Shown: positions 17,753 to 26,339, counted from the first letter of the stretch. The stretch is 32,736 nucleotides of DNA from Candidatus Saccharimonadales bacterium (GCA_035317825.1 DATHGB010000005.1:1-32736); one strand, 5' to 3'. Notes: generated from the letters alone by a model not told the origin. Numbers and translations: made by a program.

Positions 17753-18685
17753 ATGTCTGAACGATTAGTCCTCTTGAATGCCGGTTACAGTACCCACAAG
17801 CCTAAAAAAGGCGACATTCCTTCTAATGAGGGGAAGATCCTCGACTTTATCGCAAGTCAGAGAAAAGACGAAAATGATGAAAATGATCCGGGTAGTACAA
17901 CATTTGTACTGATTGACACTATATGGAGTAATAGATTCGGTGAAAACGACCCCGATACGGGTGAAAACAAATCCCTAGCTAGCCATTTAGGGTTACGAGC
18001 AGCCTTTACGACGCTTATTGACGATGATGAATACGCTAATAACGAATGGAAGAGTCAGATAAATGTCACTATTGGAACTGATCACCAAGTCGCAATGGAG
18101 AATGGTAAGCCTCTTTCGCAAATCGTGCGACTAGGCGAAGGTAAGGAAAAAGCACGAAATGCCTTAATCACGACGTTAGAGTTCAAATCGGCACTAGGGT
18201 CGAATGCTGTAAAATTACTAAAATTGGCAGCCGTCTATCCTCCCGAAACTGACCCCCATGCCCAGATGAGGCACATCAGTGGTCTTAATACAGCACTAAA
18301 CGGCGAGGGTATTATACCTAGACCTTCTGGCTACCAGATAGTTGCCGGTGATCTTAACGGTCTGGATGAACACGCCCGCTACAAACCAGGACTCCCGAAG
18401 CTGGGCAGTAAACTTGTAGAACTTTGGGCCAAGAAAGCCGAGCGTTCCACAGATCCGAGTTACTGGGACAAAGTAGCGCTTACATTAGACAAACGTCTTG
18501 TGATACCAAAAATGCGATCGTTCAGGTATCTAGAAGCTGGAGCAGGCTCAACCTTCCATAGCCGGGCATCTATACTCGATCTAGATCGCATACACTACTA
18601 CGGCCTTCGCAAAAAAGGAGCAAAAACTGTCGGAAAAGGCTTGTCTGATCATAGAGCTGTTGTGTTCGATTTCGATTTGTTATAG
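17753..18685 (+). CDS. Endonuclease/exonuclease/phosphatase (EEP) family protein
   Basis: A 310-residue protein. The EEP catalytic signatures are AGDLNGLDEH (GDLN at residues 199-202, the GDFN-type Asp/Asn pair), DLDRIHYYGL and the C-terminal GLSDHRAVVFDFDL with the Ser-Asp-His triplet near 298-300. The N-terminal LLNAGYSTHK fits the metal-binding Asn strand of the fold. The family cleaves phosphodiester or phosphomonoester bonds in nucleic acids, lipids or inositols with Mg2+; the substrate is unknown here. There is no signal peptide or membrane anchor, so it is probably cytosolic. The message is predicted leaderless. It sits between the rpoC and rpsL units. Confidence 0.82.
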   Translation: MSERLVLLNAGYSTHKPKKGDIPSNEGKILDFIASQRKDENDENDPGSTTFVLIDTIWSNRFGENDPDTGENKSLASHLGLRAAFTTLIDDDEYANNEWKSQINVTIGTDHQVAMENGKPLSQIVRLGEGKEKARNALITTLEFKSALGSNAVKLLKLAAVYPPETDPHAQMRHISGLNTALNGEGIIPRPSGYQIVAGDLNGLDEHARYKPGLPKLGSKLVELWAKKAERSTDPSYWDKVALTLDKRLVIPKMRSFRYLEAGAGSTFHSRASILDLDRIHYYGLRKKGAKTVGKGLSDHRAVVFDFDLL

Positions 18686-18693
18686 CGTAACCC

Positions 18694-18722
18694 TCGACAG
18701 TTCACAATCTTTTTGCTATAAT
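18694..18722 (+). promoter_or_regulatory. Promoter of rpsL-rpsG
   Basis: TCGACA (18694-18699), 17-nt spacer, TG-C-TATAAT (extended, 18714-18722). It starts just after the EEP stop codon. The start near 18729 gives a leader of about 150 nt containing GGAC/GTCC and GGGACA/TGTCCC hairpins (the latter within 18830-18855), possibly a ribosomal-protein control site. Confidence 0.8.
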
Positions 18723-18877
18723 CACAGATGAGTTTCCTCTTTTAAACCGTAGTGGTGATTTGAATGTGTACACACCCATCGGAAGTTAAAGGAATGACAC
18801 GACGAGGACATGCTGAGTCCAGATCGTAATATAGGGACACCCCTTGTCCCATTTGTAATGAAATAACAGGAGTTTTC

Positions 18878-19294
18878 ATGCCAACGATTAACCAATTGGT
18901 GCGAAAGCCACGCAAGACTGCTGGTAAAAAAAGTAAGTCACCTGCGCTTGGCCGCATCCACAACGCGCTAAAAACGCGTTACTATGATCAGAATAGCCCG
19001 CTAAAGCGTGGTGTTTGTATCAAAGTAACAACTAAGACACCTAAAAAGCCTAACTCGGCTCTTCGTAAGGTTGCACGTGTGCGCCTAACAAACGGCCAAG
19101 AGGTTTGGGCATACATTGGTGGCGAAGGTCACAACCTACAGGAACACGCCGTTGTGCTAGTTCGTGGTGGTCGTGTGCCAGACCTTCCAGGTGTTCGTTA
19201 CCATATCGTACGTGGCGCCCTTGACCTTCAAGGCGTTGCAAAACGTCAACAAGGCCGTTCAAAGTACGGTGCTAAAAAGGAGGATAAAAAGTAA
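18878..19294 (+). CDS. rpsL: 30S ribosomal protein S12
   Basis: A 138-residue S12, part of the decoding centre. It has the usual [13 protein letters not shown] start, [31 protein letters not shown] (the Lys of PNSALRK lies next to the A site), [35 protein letters not shown] and the end [10 protein letters not shown]. It is about 14 residues longer than the common 124-residue form, mostly as a longer N-terminal region before RGVC and a basic tail. The Shine-Dalgarno CAGGAG lies before ATG 18878. Its stop codon overlaps the rpsG start by one base (TAATG), so the pair is translationally coupled. Confidence 0.97.
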   Translation: MPTINQLVRKPRKTAGKKSKSPALGRIHNALKTRYYDQNSPLKRGVCIKVTTKTPKKPNSALRKVARVRLTNGQEVWAYIGGEGHNLQEHAVVLVRGGRVPDLPGVRYHIVRGALDLQGVAKRQQGRSKYGAKKEDKK

Positions 19295-19773
19295 TGCCTC
19301 GTAAAGTCACTAGAAAGCTTCAGCGCGAGCTAAAGCCTGACCGCAAATATCAGTCTGTACTTGTACAGCGCCTGATCAACAAGTCTATGATTGATGGTAA
19401 AAAACTAGTTGCTGAACGTGCGGTTTACGCTGCACTTGAAACAGCTGCGAAAAAGCTTGAAAGCGAAGACCCACTAGAGGTATTCGAAAAAGCGCTTCGT
19501 AACGTCGCTCCAAACTTCGAAGTTAAATCTCGTCGTGTTGGTGGTGCTAACTACCAAATTCCATTCCCAGTTCAGGGTCACCGCCAACTGCACTACGCGT
19601 ACAGCTGGTTGGTTCAGTCTGCTCGTAACCGTAAAGGTATGCCATACTCTCAGCGCCTAGCGCTTGAAGTCGTCGACGCCTACAACGGTGCCGGTGCTGC
19701 TTTCAAAAAGAAAGAAGACACCCACAAAATGGCCGAAGCAAACCGTGCATTCGCACACTTCGCCCGAAGCTAA
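19294..19773 (+). CDS. rpsG: 30S ribosomal protein S7
   Basis: A 159-residue S7, which nucleates the 30S head by binding the 3' domain of 16S rRNA. It has [37 protein letters not shown], the VKSRRVGGANYQIPFPV hairpin and a C-terminal helix with NRAFAHFARS. The ribosome site AAGGAGG lies inside the rpsL end. In most bacteria fusA follows directly; here a terminator ends the unit and three features intervene. Confidence 0.97.
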   Translation: MPRKVTRKLQRELKPDRKYQSVLVQRLINKSMIDGKKLVAERAVYAALETAAKKLESEDPLEVFEKALRNVAPNFEVKSRRVGGANYQIPFPVQGHRQLHYAYSWLVQSARNRKGMPYSQRLALEVVDAYNGAGAAFKKKEDTHKMAEANRAFAHFARS

Positions 19774-19786
19774 TCTACAGTTTCAA

Positions 19787-19819
19787 AAAAACACCTCGCC
19801 GAAATGGCGAGGTGTTTTT
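19787..19819. terminator. Terminator of rpsL-rpsG
   Basis: A 14-bp perfect stem, AAAAACACCTCGCC (19787-19800) / GGCGAGGTGTTTTT (19806-19819), loop GAAAT. It is symmetrical in A/T flanks and may also stop the convergent aldo/keto reductase transcript. Confidence 0.93.
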
Positions 19820-19856
19820 GTTTAACGGCGCGAATTCCACTGGACAAATCCGCTTC

Positions 19857-19873
19857 GATGCAGCCACTGCATC
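19857..19873. terminator. Hairpin downstream of the aldo/keto reductase gene
   Basis: GATGCAG (19857-19863) / CTGCATC (19867-19873) with a 3-nt loop, flanked by CCG/CGG. It lies 11 nt beyond the minus-strand stop codon. Without a U-tract it is more likely an RNA 3'-end stabiliser than a terminator. Confidence 0.4.
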
Positions 19874-19884
19874 AATCCGGTATT

Positions 19885-20748
19885 TCAGTGCGAGTTCATT
19901 GTCATAGGGTCAGCGCCACCTCGAATACCCGTGTCTAGCGCATTGATTTGTTCTATATCTTCAGTACTGAGCTCAAAATTGAAAACGTCGAAATTTTCTT
20001 TGATGCGTTCTTCGTGAACGGACTTTGGAATGACAATCAAGTCGTTTTGTAAGTGCCAACGAATAACAACCTGGGCGGCAGACTTATTGTACTTAGAGCC
20101 TATCTCCTTAATCACGGGATTATCTAGGACGGGCGTGACATCGTTTTTGCGTGATCCGCCGCCACCAGGACCGCCAATCGGACTCCACGACTCGACCTTT
20201 ATATCATTACCTTTGCAGAACTCACGCATGGCAACCTGTTGGAAATAAGGGTGAAGCTCTACCTGGTTAACCGTAGGCAATATCACGGACTCTTTCATGA
20301 GTCGTTCCAGGTGTTCGATCGCGAAGTTACAAACACCAATTGCTTTTACTCGGCCGCTTTCATGTAGCTGCTCCATTGCTTTCCAGGTATCTAGATATTT
20401 ATCTAGTTCTGGCGCAGGCCAGTGAATCAGATAAAGATCCACGTAATCTAGCCCTAGCTTCTTTAGACTAACGTCGAAGGCTTTTAGGGTAGAGTCAAAC
20501 CCTTGGTCGCTGTTCCATACTTTTGTCGTGACAAATAACTCCTCGCGTTTGATGCCGCTGCGGCGAATTCCTTCACCGACACCCTGTTCGTTACCGTACA
20601 CGGCTGCTGTATCAATTAGGCGATACCCAGCTTTAATTGCAGCATCAACAGCACTTGCCACTTCTTCGCCGTCTTTAGCATTCCAGACCCCTAGGCCGAT
20701 TTGTGGCATAACCACACCATTATTTAACGTAATTGTTGGTTGAGACAT
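19885..20748 (-). CDS. Aldo/keto reductase
   Basis: A 287-residue NADPH-dependent oxidoreductase of the (beta/alpha)8 AKR superfamily, AKR5-like (2,5-diketo-gluconate reductase/prostaglandin F synthase type). The catalytic tetrad is visible: Asp46 and Tyr51 in GYRLIDTAAVYGNE, Lys76 in VTTKVWN and His109 in DLYLIHWP. Also present are IGVCNF, NQVELHPYFQQ, WSPIGGPGGGGSR and the nicotinamide-phosphate loop IPKSVHEERIKEN. It reduces aldehydes or ketones; the substrate is unknown. ATG 20748 follows a strong AAGGAGGG site on the minus strand, and a TATAAT box (complement of 20769-20774) lies upstream. Confidence 0.93.
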   Translation of the reverse strand: MSQPTITLNNGVVMPQIGLGVWNAKDGEEVASAVDAAIKAGYRLIDTAAVYGNEQGVGEGIRRSGIKREELFVTTKVWNSDQGFDSTLKAFDVSLKKLGLDYVDLYLIHWPAPELDKYLDTWKAMEQLHESGRVKAIGVCNFAIEHLERLMKESVILPTVNQVELHPYFQQVAMREFCKGNDIKVESWSPIGGPGGGGSRKNDVTPVLDNPVIKEIGSKYNKSAAQVVIRWHLQNDLIVIPKSVHEERIKENFDVFNFELSTEDIEQINALDTGIRGGADPMTMNSH

Positions 20749-20828
20749 TAGCCCTCCTTAATATCTCTATTATACGTTAAATCAAACTCCGAATACAGAA
20801 AACACGATGTCAAGTTGAGGGGAGAGAA

Positions 20829-20857
20829 TTGACTAAAGTTATATTTTATTATATTAT
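20829..20857 (+). promoter_or_regulatory. Promoter of small-gene unit 5
   Basis: TTGACT (20829-20834), 17-nt spacer, TATTAT (20852-20857). The start near 20864 gives a leader of about 44 nt. Confidence 0.75.
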
Positions 20858-20907
20858 GATACAGATACGTCCAAGAACAGTGCGATCATTCTGAATTGGA
20901 GAAGTAC

Positions 20908-21138
20908 ATGAACACTACCGAGTCAAACGAGAACGGGTCGACTGGCAAGCGGCGGTACATCGCCATTGCGGTTGCGTCTACAGCTGTCTCTTTCGTTGTT
21001 TTCGTGTTTGCTATCGCGGTATCGTCGTGGGAATTCAACAAGACTCATGTATTGCATGGCGCGTACGTCGGGATCGGCATCGGCTTAGGTACGACCATCT
21101 GCGCCTGGTGGGATGACAAGAAGAAATCTAGGTCCTAG
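20908..21138 (+). CDS. Small two-pass membrane protein (76 aa)
   Basis: ATG 20908 follows GGAGAAG with normal spacing. A TTG at 20896 would overlap the ribosome site and was rejected. The protein begins with a polar Thr/Asn/Glu-rich stretch (MNTTESNENGSTGKRR). It has one strong hydrophobic segment (about residues 17-40) and a second Gly-rich one (about residues 50-66, YVGIGIGLGTTICAWW), and ends DDKKKSRS. Two membrane passes with a basic cytosolic tail are likely. No family recognised. No clear terminator follows; the hammerhead ribozyme motif at 21271 lies in its presumed 3' UTR. Confidence 0.65.
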   Translation: MNTTESNENGSTGKRRYIAIAVASTAVSFVVFVFAIAVSSWEFNKTHVLHGAYVGIGIGLGTTICAWWDDKKKSRS

Positions 21139-21270
21139 CTCTGACAGCGCCGTCCTGGATGTATCGCTACACGCGGGAGTAGCTTAATGCAGCGAGATTT
21201 TCATCGCGTTGCAGGTCCCGAAAGGTATAGATTTGTGGTTGAAAGTATTTTACTTTCGCCTGCTATATCT

Positions 21271-21325
21271 TACTGCTTTACAAATGTGTATTTGTACTGA
21301 TGAGTCCAAAAGGACGAAAGCGGAC
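21271..21325 (+). ncRNA. Hammerhead ribozyme motif (type III)
   Basis: The core CTGATGA (21297-21303) and GAAA (21316-21319) are intact. Stem II is GTCC/GGAC (21304-21307 and 21312-21315) with loop AAAA. Stem I is a perfect 7-bp hairpin TACAAAT/ATTTGTA (21279-21285 and 21290-21296) with loop GTGT. The expected NUH cleavage triplet is CTT (21276-21278), so cutting would fall after 21278. Stem III is short: CTGC (21273-21276) with GCGG (21320-21323), 4 bp including one G-U pair. The short stem III and the non-GUC triplet may lower activity. No other topology fits better. Confidence 0.72.
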
Positions 21326-21421
21326 AAAGAATTTCCAAATGAGCGGGAAGTGGACGACTAGCACTGGCATGCCCTTTCGCTTATACATAAGGTTACTGGG
21401 TAAAGTTCCGACCAGTAACAC

Positions 21422-21450
21422 GTGACTTTTACACCGTAATCTGCTATAAT
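21422..21450 (+). promoter_or_regulatory. fusA promoter
   Basis: GTGACT (21422-21427), 17-nt spacer, TG-C-TATAAT (extended, 21442-21450). The start near 21457 gives a leader of about 75 nt with an A/T-rich hairpin. The ribosome site AAGGAAG (from 21513) lies rather far (about 13 nt) from the ATG. Confidence 0.7.
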
Positions 21451-21532
21451 GACAAGTAAAGAGTTATTTTTTATGCCTTAAATTTGGCCAAAAATAACGA
21501 AAATAATAAGCAAAGGAAGAGCAAGACACGCT

Positions 21533-23629
21533 ATGGCACAAAAAAATGTCCCGCTAAAGGACTTTCGTAATATCGGTATTATCGCCCACATCGACGCGGG
21601 TAAAACAACCACAACTGAGGGTATTCTTTACCGTACTGGAATCAACCACAAAATTGGTGAGGTTCGTGGTGCTGACGGTGATAGTGCTACAACAGACTGG
21701 ATGGCACAGGAAAAAGAACGTGGAATCACCATTACTTCTGCTGCCGTAACCGCATTCTGGAAGGGTCACAAGATCAACATCATCGACACCCCAGGACACA
21801 TCGACTTCACTGCCGAAGTAGAACGTTCACTTCGTGTTCTTGACGGTGCCGTAACCGTATTCGACGGTAAGATGGGCGTAGAAGCCCAGACCGAAACCGT
21901 GTGGCGTCAGGCAAACAAATACGGTGTGCCACGTATCTGTTTCATTAACAAGATCAACCAAATTGGTGGTGATTTCTACAAATCACTCGATACTATTCAC
22001 AACCGTCTTTCAAAACATGCTCTTCCTATTCACCTTCCTATCGGATTTGAAAAAGAAATCAACGGTCTTGTTGACCTAGTTGACATGAAATCGTATACCT
22101 ACGAGGACTACACGGACAAGGCGCTTGTTCCAGGTGAGATTCCTGCTGACATGCTTGAAAAAGCAAAGAACGCCCGTAGCCTACTAGTTGAAGCAGCTGT
22201 CGAAGCTGACGACGAACTATTCGAACGCTTCCTTGAAAAGGGTGAAGAATCGATTACTATCGATGAACTAAAAGCAGCCCTGCGTAAGCGCGTGCTTGCT
22301 GGTGACTTTTACCTAGTTACTGGTGGTGACGGCCGTGGTGTAATCGTTGAAAAGGTGCTCGACCTCGTTGCTGACTACCTACCATCTCCACTTGACGTTG
22401 ACGGTATTTGGGGCGAAAACCCTAAAACTGGCGACAAAATCGAACGCAAACCATCAGAATCAGAGCCTATGGCTGGTCTAGCATTCAAGATTGCAACTGA
22501 CCCATTCGTTGGTAAGTTGATCTTCGTTCGTGTCTACAGTGGTGTTATCAAGGCCGGTTCATACGTCCTAAACACGACTACAGGCAACAAAGAACGTATC
22601 GGCCGTATCGTTCGTATGCACGCCGACAAGCGTGAAGAGATCGATTCTATCGGTGCTGGTGACATCGCCGCTGTCGTTGGCCTGAAAGACACCTTTACAG
22701 GTGCAACTATTTCCGACCCAGCTCACCCGATTACCCTTGAAAGCATTACATTCCCAGAACCGCCTGTATCAATTGCGGTAGAGCCTAAAACTAAGGCTGA
22801 CCAGGAAAAAATGGGTGTTGCACTTCAGCGTTTAGCCGAAGAAGACCCAACTTTCCGTGTTCATACCGACGACGAAACAGGCCAGACAATTATGTCAGGA
22901 ATGGGTGAGCTTCACCTGGATATCCTTATCGACCGTATGCGCCGCGAATTTAACGTCGAAGCAAACATCGGTGAACCACAGGTTGCGTTCCGTGAATCTA
23001 TCAAGGGCACATCAAAAGTCCAAGGTAAGCATGCCAAGCAATCTGGTGGACGTGGTCAGTATGGTGACGTTTGGGTTGAATTTGAACCAAACGAACCTGG
23101 TAAAGGCTTCGAATTCGTCGATGTCATTAAAGGTGGTGTCGTGCCACAAGAATACCGAAAACCTGTCGAACAAGGTATCCGTGAAACACTTCTTGGCGGA
23201 GTTATCGCTGGTTACCCTGTAGTAGACGTCAAAGCGACGCTTTACGACGGTAGCTACCACGACGTGGACTCAAGCGAACTTGCCTTTAAACTAGCAGGTG
23301 CACTTGCAACGCGTGAAGGTATCAAACAAGCGAAACCGATTCTGCTTGAACCTGTCATGAAAGTTGAAGCAACTACTCCTGAAGAATTCATGGGTGACGT
23401 TATCGGAGACCTTAACGCTCGTCGTGGCCGTATTGATGCCATGGAAGACCTACTCGGCGGTGCCAAGCTCATCCGTGCCTATGTGCCACTTGCTAGCATG
23501 TTTGGCTACACCGGTGATCTACGCTCAATGAGCCAAGGCCGTGCGGCATCTACGATGGAACTTGCTAACTACGAAGAAGTACCACCAAACGTAGCGCAGG
23601 AAATCATCGAGAAGCGATCTAGCAAATAG
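21533..23629 (+). CDS. fusA: Elongation factor G
   Basis: A 698-residue translocase GTPase of normal length and domain order. G1 is AHIDAGKT (18-25), G2 RGITITSA (63-70) and G3 DTPGH (85-89), with domains II-V following (for example [23 protein letters not shown] and the domain [17 protein letters not shown]). Unusual: the G4 motif is NKIN at residues 139-142 ([12 protein letters not shown]) instead of NKxD. In GTPases the Asp of NKxD reads the guanine base, and the Asp-to-Asn change in EF-Tu is known to shift preference toward xanthine nucleotides. It has its own promoter and terminator, unlike the usual str operon arrangement. Confidence 0.97.
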   Translation: MAQKNVPLKDFRNIGIIAHIDAGKTTTTEGILYRTGINHKIGEVRGADGDSATTDWMAQEKERGITITSAAVTAFWKGHKINIIDTPGHIDFTAEVERSLRVLDGAVTVFDGKMGVEAQTETVWRQANKYGVPRICFINKINQIGGDFYKSLDTIHNRLSKHALPIHLPIGFEKEINGLVDLVDMKSYTYEDYTDKALVPGEIPADMLEKAKNARSLLVEAAVEADDELFERFLEKGEESITIDELKAALRKRVLAGDFYLVTGGDGRGVIVEKVLDLVADYLPSPLDVDGIWGENPKTGDKIERKPSESEPMAGLAFKIATDPFVGKLIFVRVYSGVIKAGSYVLNTTTGNKERIGRIVRMHADKREEIDSIGAGDIAAVVGLKDTFTGATISDPAHPITLESITFPEPPVSIAVEPKTKADQEKMGVALQRLAEEDPTFRVHTDDETGQTIMSGMGELHLDILIDRMRREFNVEANIGEPQVAFRESIKGTSKVQGKHAKQSGGRGQYGDVWVEFEPNEPGKGFEFVDVIKGGVVPQEYRKPVEQGIRETLLGGVIAGYPVVDVKATLYDGSYHDVDSSELAFKLAGALATREGIKQAKPILLEPVMKVEATTPEEFMGDVIGDLNARRGRIDAMEDLLGGAKLIRAYVPLASMFGYTGDLRSMSQGRAASTMELANYEEVPPNVAQEIIEKRSSK

Positions 23630-23646
23630 TCGTTGATCGAAACAAG

Positions 23647-23678
23647 AAATACACCGTCAGCGATGGCGGTGTATTTTT
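23647..23678 (+). terminator. fusA terminator
   Basis: A 12-bp stem 23647-23658 / 23665-23676 (AATACACCGTC with GGCGGTGTATT, one G-U), loop AGCGAT, then a short T-run. Almost the same hairpin occurs at 28523-28552. Confidence 0.85.
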
Positions 23679-23829
23679 AATAGTAAAACTAGGAGCTACG
23701 GCTAGACTTATAGTGGGAAACATCACCCCAATTAAATTTATATATAAGTAAGCCCATCTTGAACTCTTTAATACATTGATGCAACACGATACACTGTAAA
23801 GCAAACAGATGAATAATTAGGGAGATCAT

Positions 23830-25038
23830 ATGGAAATATTCCAAGAACGACAACATGAGTGGCTGCAGATTTTCTTAAAACATATTCGCGATCGAACAAT
23901 CAACATTCATGTGCGCGAAGACGAAAGATACAAGTTTGAGGCTGTGCAGCATTTTCAAGCGCATTTTGATCTTCAGACGCCAGACCTGGCAGGTAATCTT
24001 GAGGAGGCTGTTCTTAATAATAATCTAGTTGCAGGCGCGATGTACTTTCCCCGGAAGATGCTTCTTCTATATGCACAGGTATTTCCCGAAGACACTCGTC
24101 GGGTTTTACAGAACCTCTTTGACGAGGCGCAAGATATAGGTAAGCGGATTACTGAAGCGCAAGAAGCATTTTTGGAACTAGAGAAACGACGAGCCGCAGA
24201 GATAAATGAAAAACCCGCGAACACATATATTGGTTTACGTTTTCTAAGCCTATTACTTAGTTGTTATGATCCCAATCAATACAATGCGTTAAAACCGGCA
24301 GAGTGGCGAGTTTTTTGTAGGTTTATCGATCCTGGGTTTTCAATGCCAAATCATACTCCTGCAGGCGAACAGTACAAAATCTATAACAGTTACATTGAAC
24401 CTTTGCGAGAGTTTCTGAAAACACGTAGTGAAATTAAAGAAATTAAAGATAAACTAACCGAAGGCTTACTTTTTAAAGATGATGCGTACCGCTGGATGAC
24501 GCAAGATGTGATTTTCGTAACTGCCCGTGCCTACGCGAACACCCGTGCTAAACAGGTTGAAACTGATGATCAGGCTATGGACGAAGTAGGGTCGGATGTC
24601 ACCGAGATAGCACAAGTAGACGATCTCAATACCGGATTTATGGCGTATGAGCTTCACCTGGAAGAATACGTCATAAAGAATTGGCGCAACATTAATTTTG
24701 GTGAAAAGCTGGAAATGTACCTTGAAGAGGATGGAACGACCGGTCAGCAGTATACAACGGACGTAGGCATCATGGACATCTTAGCGCGGGATGAGAATAA
24801 TGACTTCGTAGTAATTGAACTCAAAAGGGCTGAATCTGGATATAAAGTGGTTGGCCAGGTTCTAAATTATATGGGATGGGTGCAAGACAAGTTAGCGGCT
24901 GAGGGTCAAAAAGTAAGAGGGCTTATTATTGTCGGAAAAGCGGATAAGACACTCCGTGCTGCAATCCGACCTGTCGAGAATATGATTTCGTTGAAAGAGT
25001 ACCGTATGCAGATGTCTCTAGAGTCCCCTAGGGAATAG
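23830..25038 (+). CDS. PD-(D/E)XK nuclease-domain protein (NucS-like C-terminus)
   Basis: A 402-residue protein. The C-terminal domain has the PD-(D/E)XK active-site pattern seen in NucS/DUF91-type endonucleases: Asp316 in TDVGIMDILARD, then Glu330 and Lys332 in FVVIELKRAESGY, followed by VVGQVLNYMGWV and VRGLIIVGKADKTLRAAIR. The N-terminal 300 residues are helical and charged and I do not recognise them; they may bind DNA or sense substrate. ATG 23830 follows TTAGGGAGATC. A weak promoter-like pair (TTTAAT, 17 nt, TACACT) lies in 23760-23800. The DUF2130 gene starts 14 nt downstream, so the two form an operon. Possible roles are DNA repair or defence against foreign DNA. Confidence 0.75.
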   Translation: MEIFQERQHEWLQIFLKHIRDRTINIHVREDERYKFEAVQHFQAHFDLQTPDLAGNLEEAVLNNNLVAGAMYFPRKMLLLYAQVFPEDTRRVLQNLFDEAQDIGKRITEAQEAFLELEKRRAAEINEKPANTYIGLRFLSLLLSCYDPNQYNALKPAEWRVFCRFIDPGFSMPNHTPAGEQYKIYNSYIEPLREFLKTRSEIKEIKDKLTEGLLFKDDAYRWMTQDVIFVTARAYANTRAKQVETDDQAMDEVGSDVTEIAQVDDLNTGFMAYELHLEEYVIKNWRNINFGEKLEMYLEEDGTTGQQYTTDVGIMDILARDENNDFVVIELKRAESGYKVVGQVLNYMGWVQDKLAAEGQKVRGLIIVGKADKTLRAAIRPVENMISLKEYRMQMSLESPRE

Positions 25039-25052
25039 TAAAGGAGATTATC

Positions 25053-26339
25053 ATGAATACCATCACATGCCCTCACTGTGGCAAAGCAGTCGAAGTAGAT
25101 AAAGTCCTCGAGGGGCAGATTGAAGCTCAGGTTATTGCTGCCGAGCATAAAAAGCACGAGGCCGAACTAGCGAAGGTTCGCCAAGAGGTTGAAGAAACAG
25201 CGAAACGCGAACGTGACGCCGCACTTTTACGCACAGCTAAGCAGATCGAAGGCGAAAAGGAATTATTGAAGCAGCAAGCAGCAGATGAATTGGAACTAGC
25301 CAAACGAAAGCTAGAGCAAGAAGCGGCTAGTCTCGCCAAAAAAGCCGCGTCCGAACAGGATGGTCTGGTTAAATCCCTCCGTGAAGATGCCGAAAGCGCC
25401 AAAGAAGATAGTAAAAAGCTCCGCGAAGAATTAAGCGGCATGATGAAACTACTCCGTGAGGAAAAGCAAGGACGAGCAAATGCCGAACTGGATGCTGCGA
25501 AGAAGCTAGCTCAAGATGAAGATAAAATCCGCGAAGAAGTGCTAAAGAACGCCGACGAGAAATACCGGCTAAAGACCATGGAGCAAGAGAAGAAGATTGC
25601 TGACATGCAAAAGTCGCTCGACGAGGCGCAGCGTAAAGCAGCCCAGGGATCTCAGCAGAACCAAGGCGAGGTATTAGAACTTGACCTGGAAAACCGCCTG
25701 CGCGAGGAATTTCCGTTTGATGACATCAGCGAAGTTAAAAAAGGCCAGCGTGGTGCGGATATAGTCCAGACGGTCAAAAACCAAGCCTTTGCCGCCTGCG
25801 GCATACTACTTTGGGAAACGAAGAACGGCAAATGGCAGCCAGCGTGGATTCCAAAGTTCAAACAAGACATTCGCGAGGCAAATGCGAATATTGGCGTGAT
25901 CGTATCGCAGGAAATTCCTAGCGAATACGGCGATATGAAGCATCTAGAAGCTAACGTATGGGTAGTAAAGCCCAAACTAGCGCCAGTCCTCGCGGCTGCA
26001 CTACGCGGCACAATACTGCAAGTAGACGCGGCCAACCGTAATAACGAAGGCAAAGATGCCAAGATGGAAGCCCTCTACCAGTTCCTGGTTGGTCCTGAAT
26101 TCCGTCACCGAGTAGAGGCTATCGTTGAAAACTACGGGACGTTGCAATCTGAAATTGAAAAAGAAAAGCGCGCAGCATCGCTACGTTGGGCGCATCAGGA
26201 AAAGGCGATCCGTGCGGTTATAGATAATACGATCGGTATGTATGGCGATCTACAAGGGATTACCAGTAGGGCACTGCCGGCGATTAAATCGCTTGAAATT
26301 GACGAAGAAGAGTACGAGCAACCCCGATTGATAGATTGA
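25053..26339 (+). CDS. DUF2130 family coiled-coil protein, possible nuclease
   Basis: A 428-residue protein with an N-terminal CPHCGK knuckle, a long Glu/Lys/Ala-rich coiled coil (about residues 25-205) and the DUF2130 domain (LDLENRLREEFPFDDISEVKKGQRGADIVQ, then CGILLWETKNGKWQPAWIPKFKQDIREANANIGVIVSQ). Asp236 (GAD) and Glu255-x-Lys257 (WETK) fit a PD-(D/E)XK-like active site, so DUF2130 may itself be a nuclease; this is an inference from the motif. AAGGAG precedes ATG 25053. It shares a transcript with the nuclease gene upstream. Its stop codon overlaps the -35 of the next unit. Confidence 0.82.
   Translation: MNTITCPHCGKAVEVDKVLEGQIEAQVIAAEHKKHEAELAKVRQEVEETAKRERDAALLRTAKQIEGEKELLKQQAADELELAKRKLEQEAASLAKKAASEQDGLVKSLREDAESAKEDSKKLREELSGMMKLLREEKQGRANAELDAAKKLAQDEDKIREEVLKNADEKYRLKTMEQEKKIADMQKSLDEAQRKAAQGSQQNQGEVLELDLENRLREEFPFDDISEVKKGQRGADIVQTVKNQAFAACGILLWETKNGKWQPAWIPKFKQDIREANANIGVIVSQEIPSEYGDMKHLEANVWVVKPKLAPVLAAALRGTILQVDAANRNNEGKDAKMEALYQFLVGPEFRHRVEAIVENYGTLQSEIEKEKRAASLRWAHQEKAIRAVIDNTIGMYGDLQGITSRALPAIKSLEIDEEEYEQPRLID

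Larger units (their letters stand above)
21139..21532 (+). other. 394-nt region without a protein gene: structured RNA, ribozyme, fusA promoter and leader
   Basis: In order: a nested hairpin, outer stem CGGGA/TCCCG (21174-21178 and 21216-21220) and inner stem GCA-GCGA / TCGC-GT-TGC (21189-21195 and 21204-21212); the hammerhead motif (21271-21325); AGTG/CACT and GGCATGCC repeats; an 8-bp hairpin GTTACTGG/CCAGTAAC (21392-21399 and 21412-21419); the fusA promoter (21422-21450); and a fusA leader with GTTATTTTT/AAAAATAAC. I see no credible ORF. Confidence 0.6.

Noticed and set aside
21174-21220. Possible tRNA (acceptor-like CGGGAG and a CAT in a loop)
   Set aside because: No T-arm, the D-arm does not close properly and the anticodon stem has only 4 bp with an 8-nt loop.
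23254-23472. Minus-strand reading frames inside fusA, rpoB, rpoC and tig
   Set aside because: They are Ser/Arg-rich antisense shadows of strongly biased codons, with no ribosome sites or promoters.
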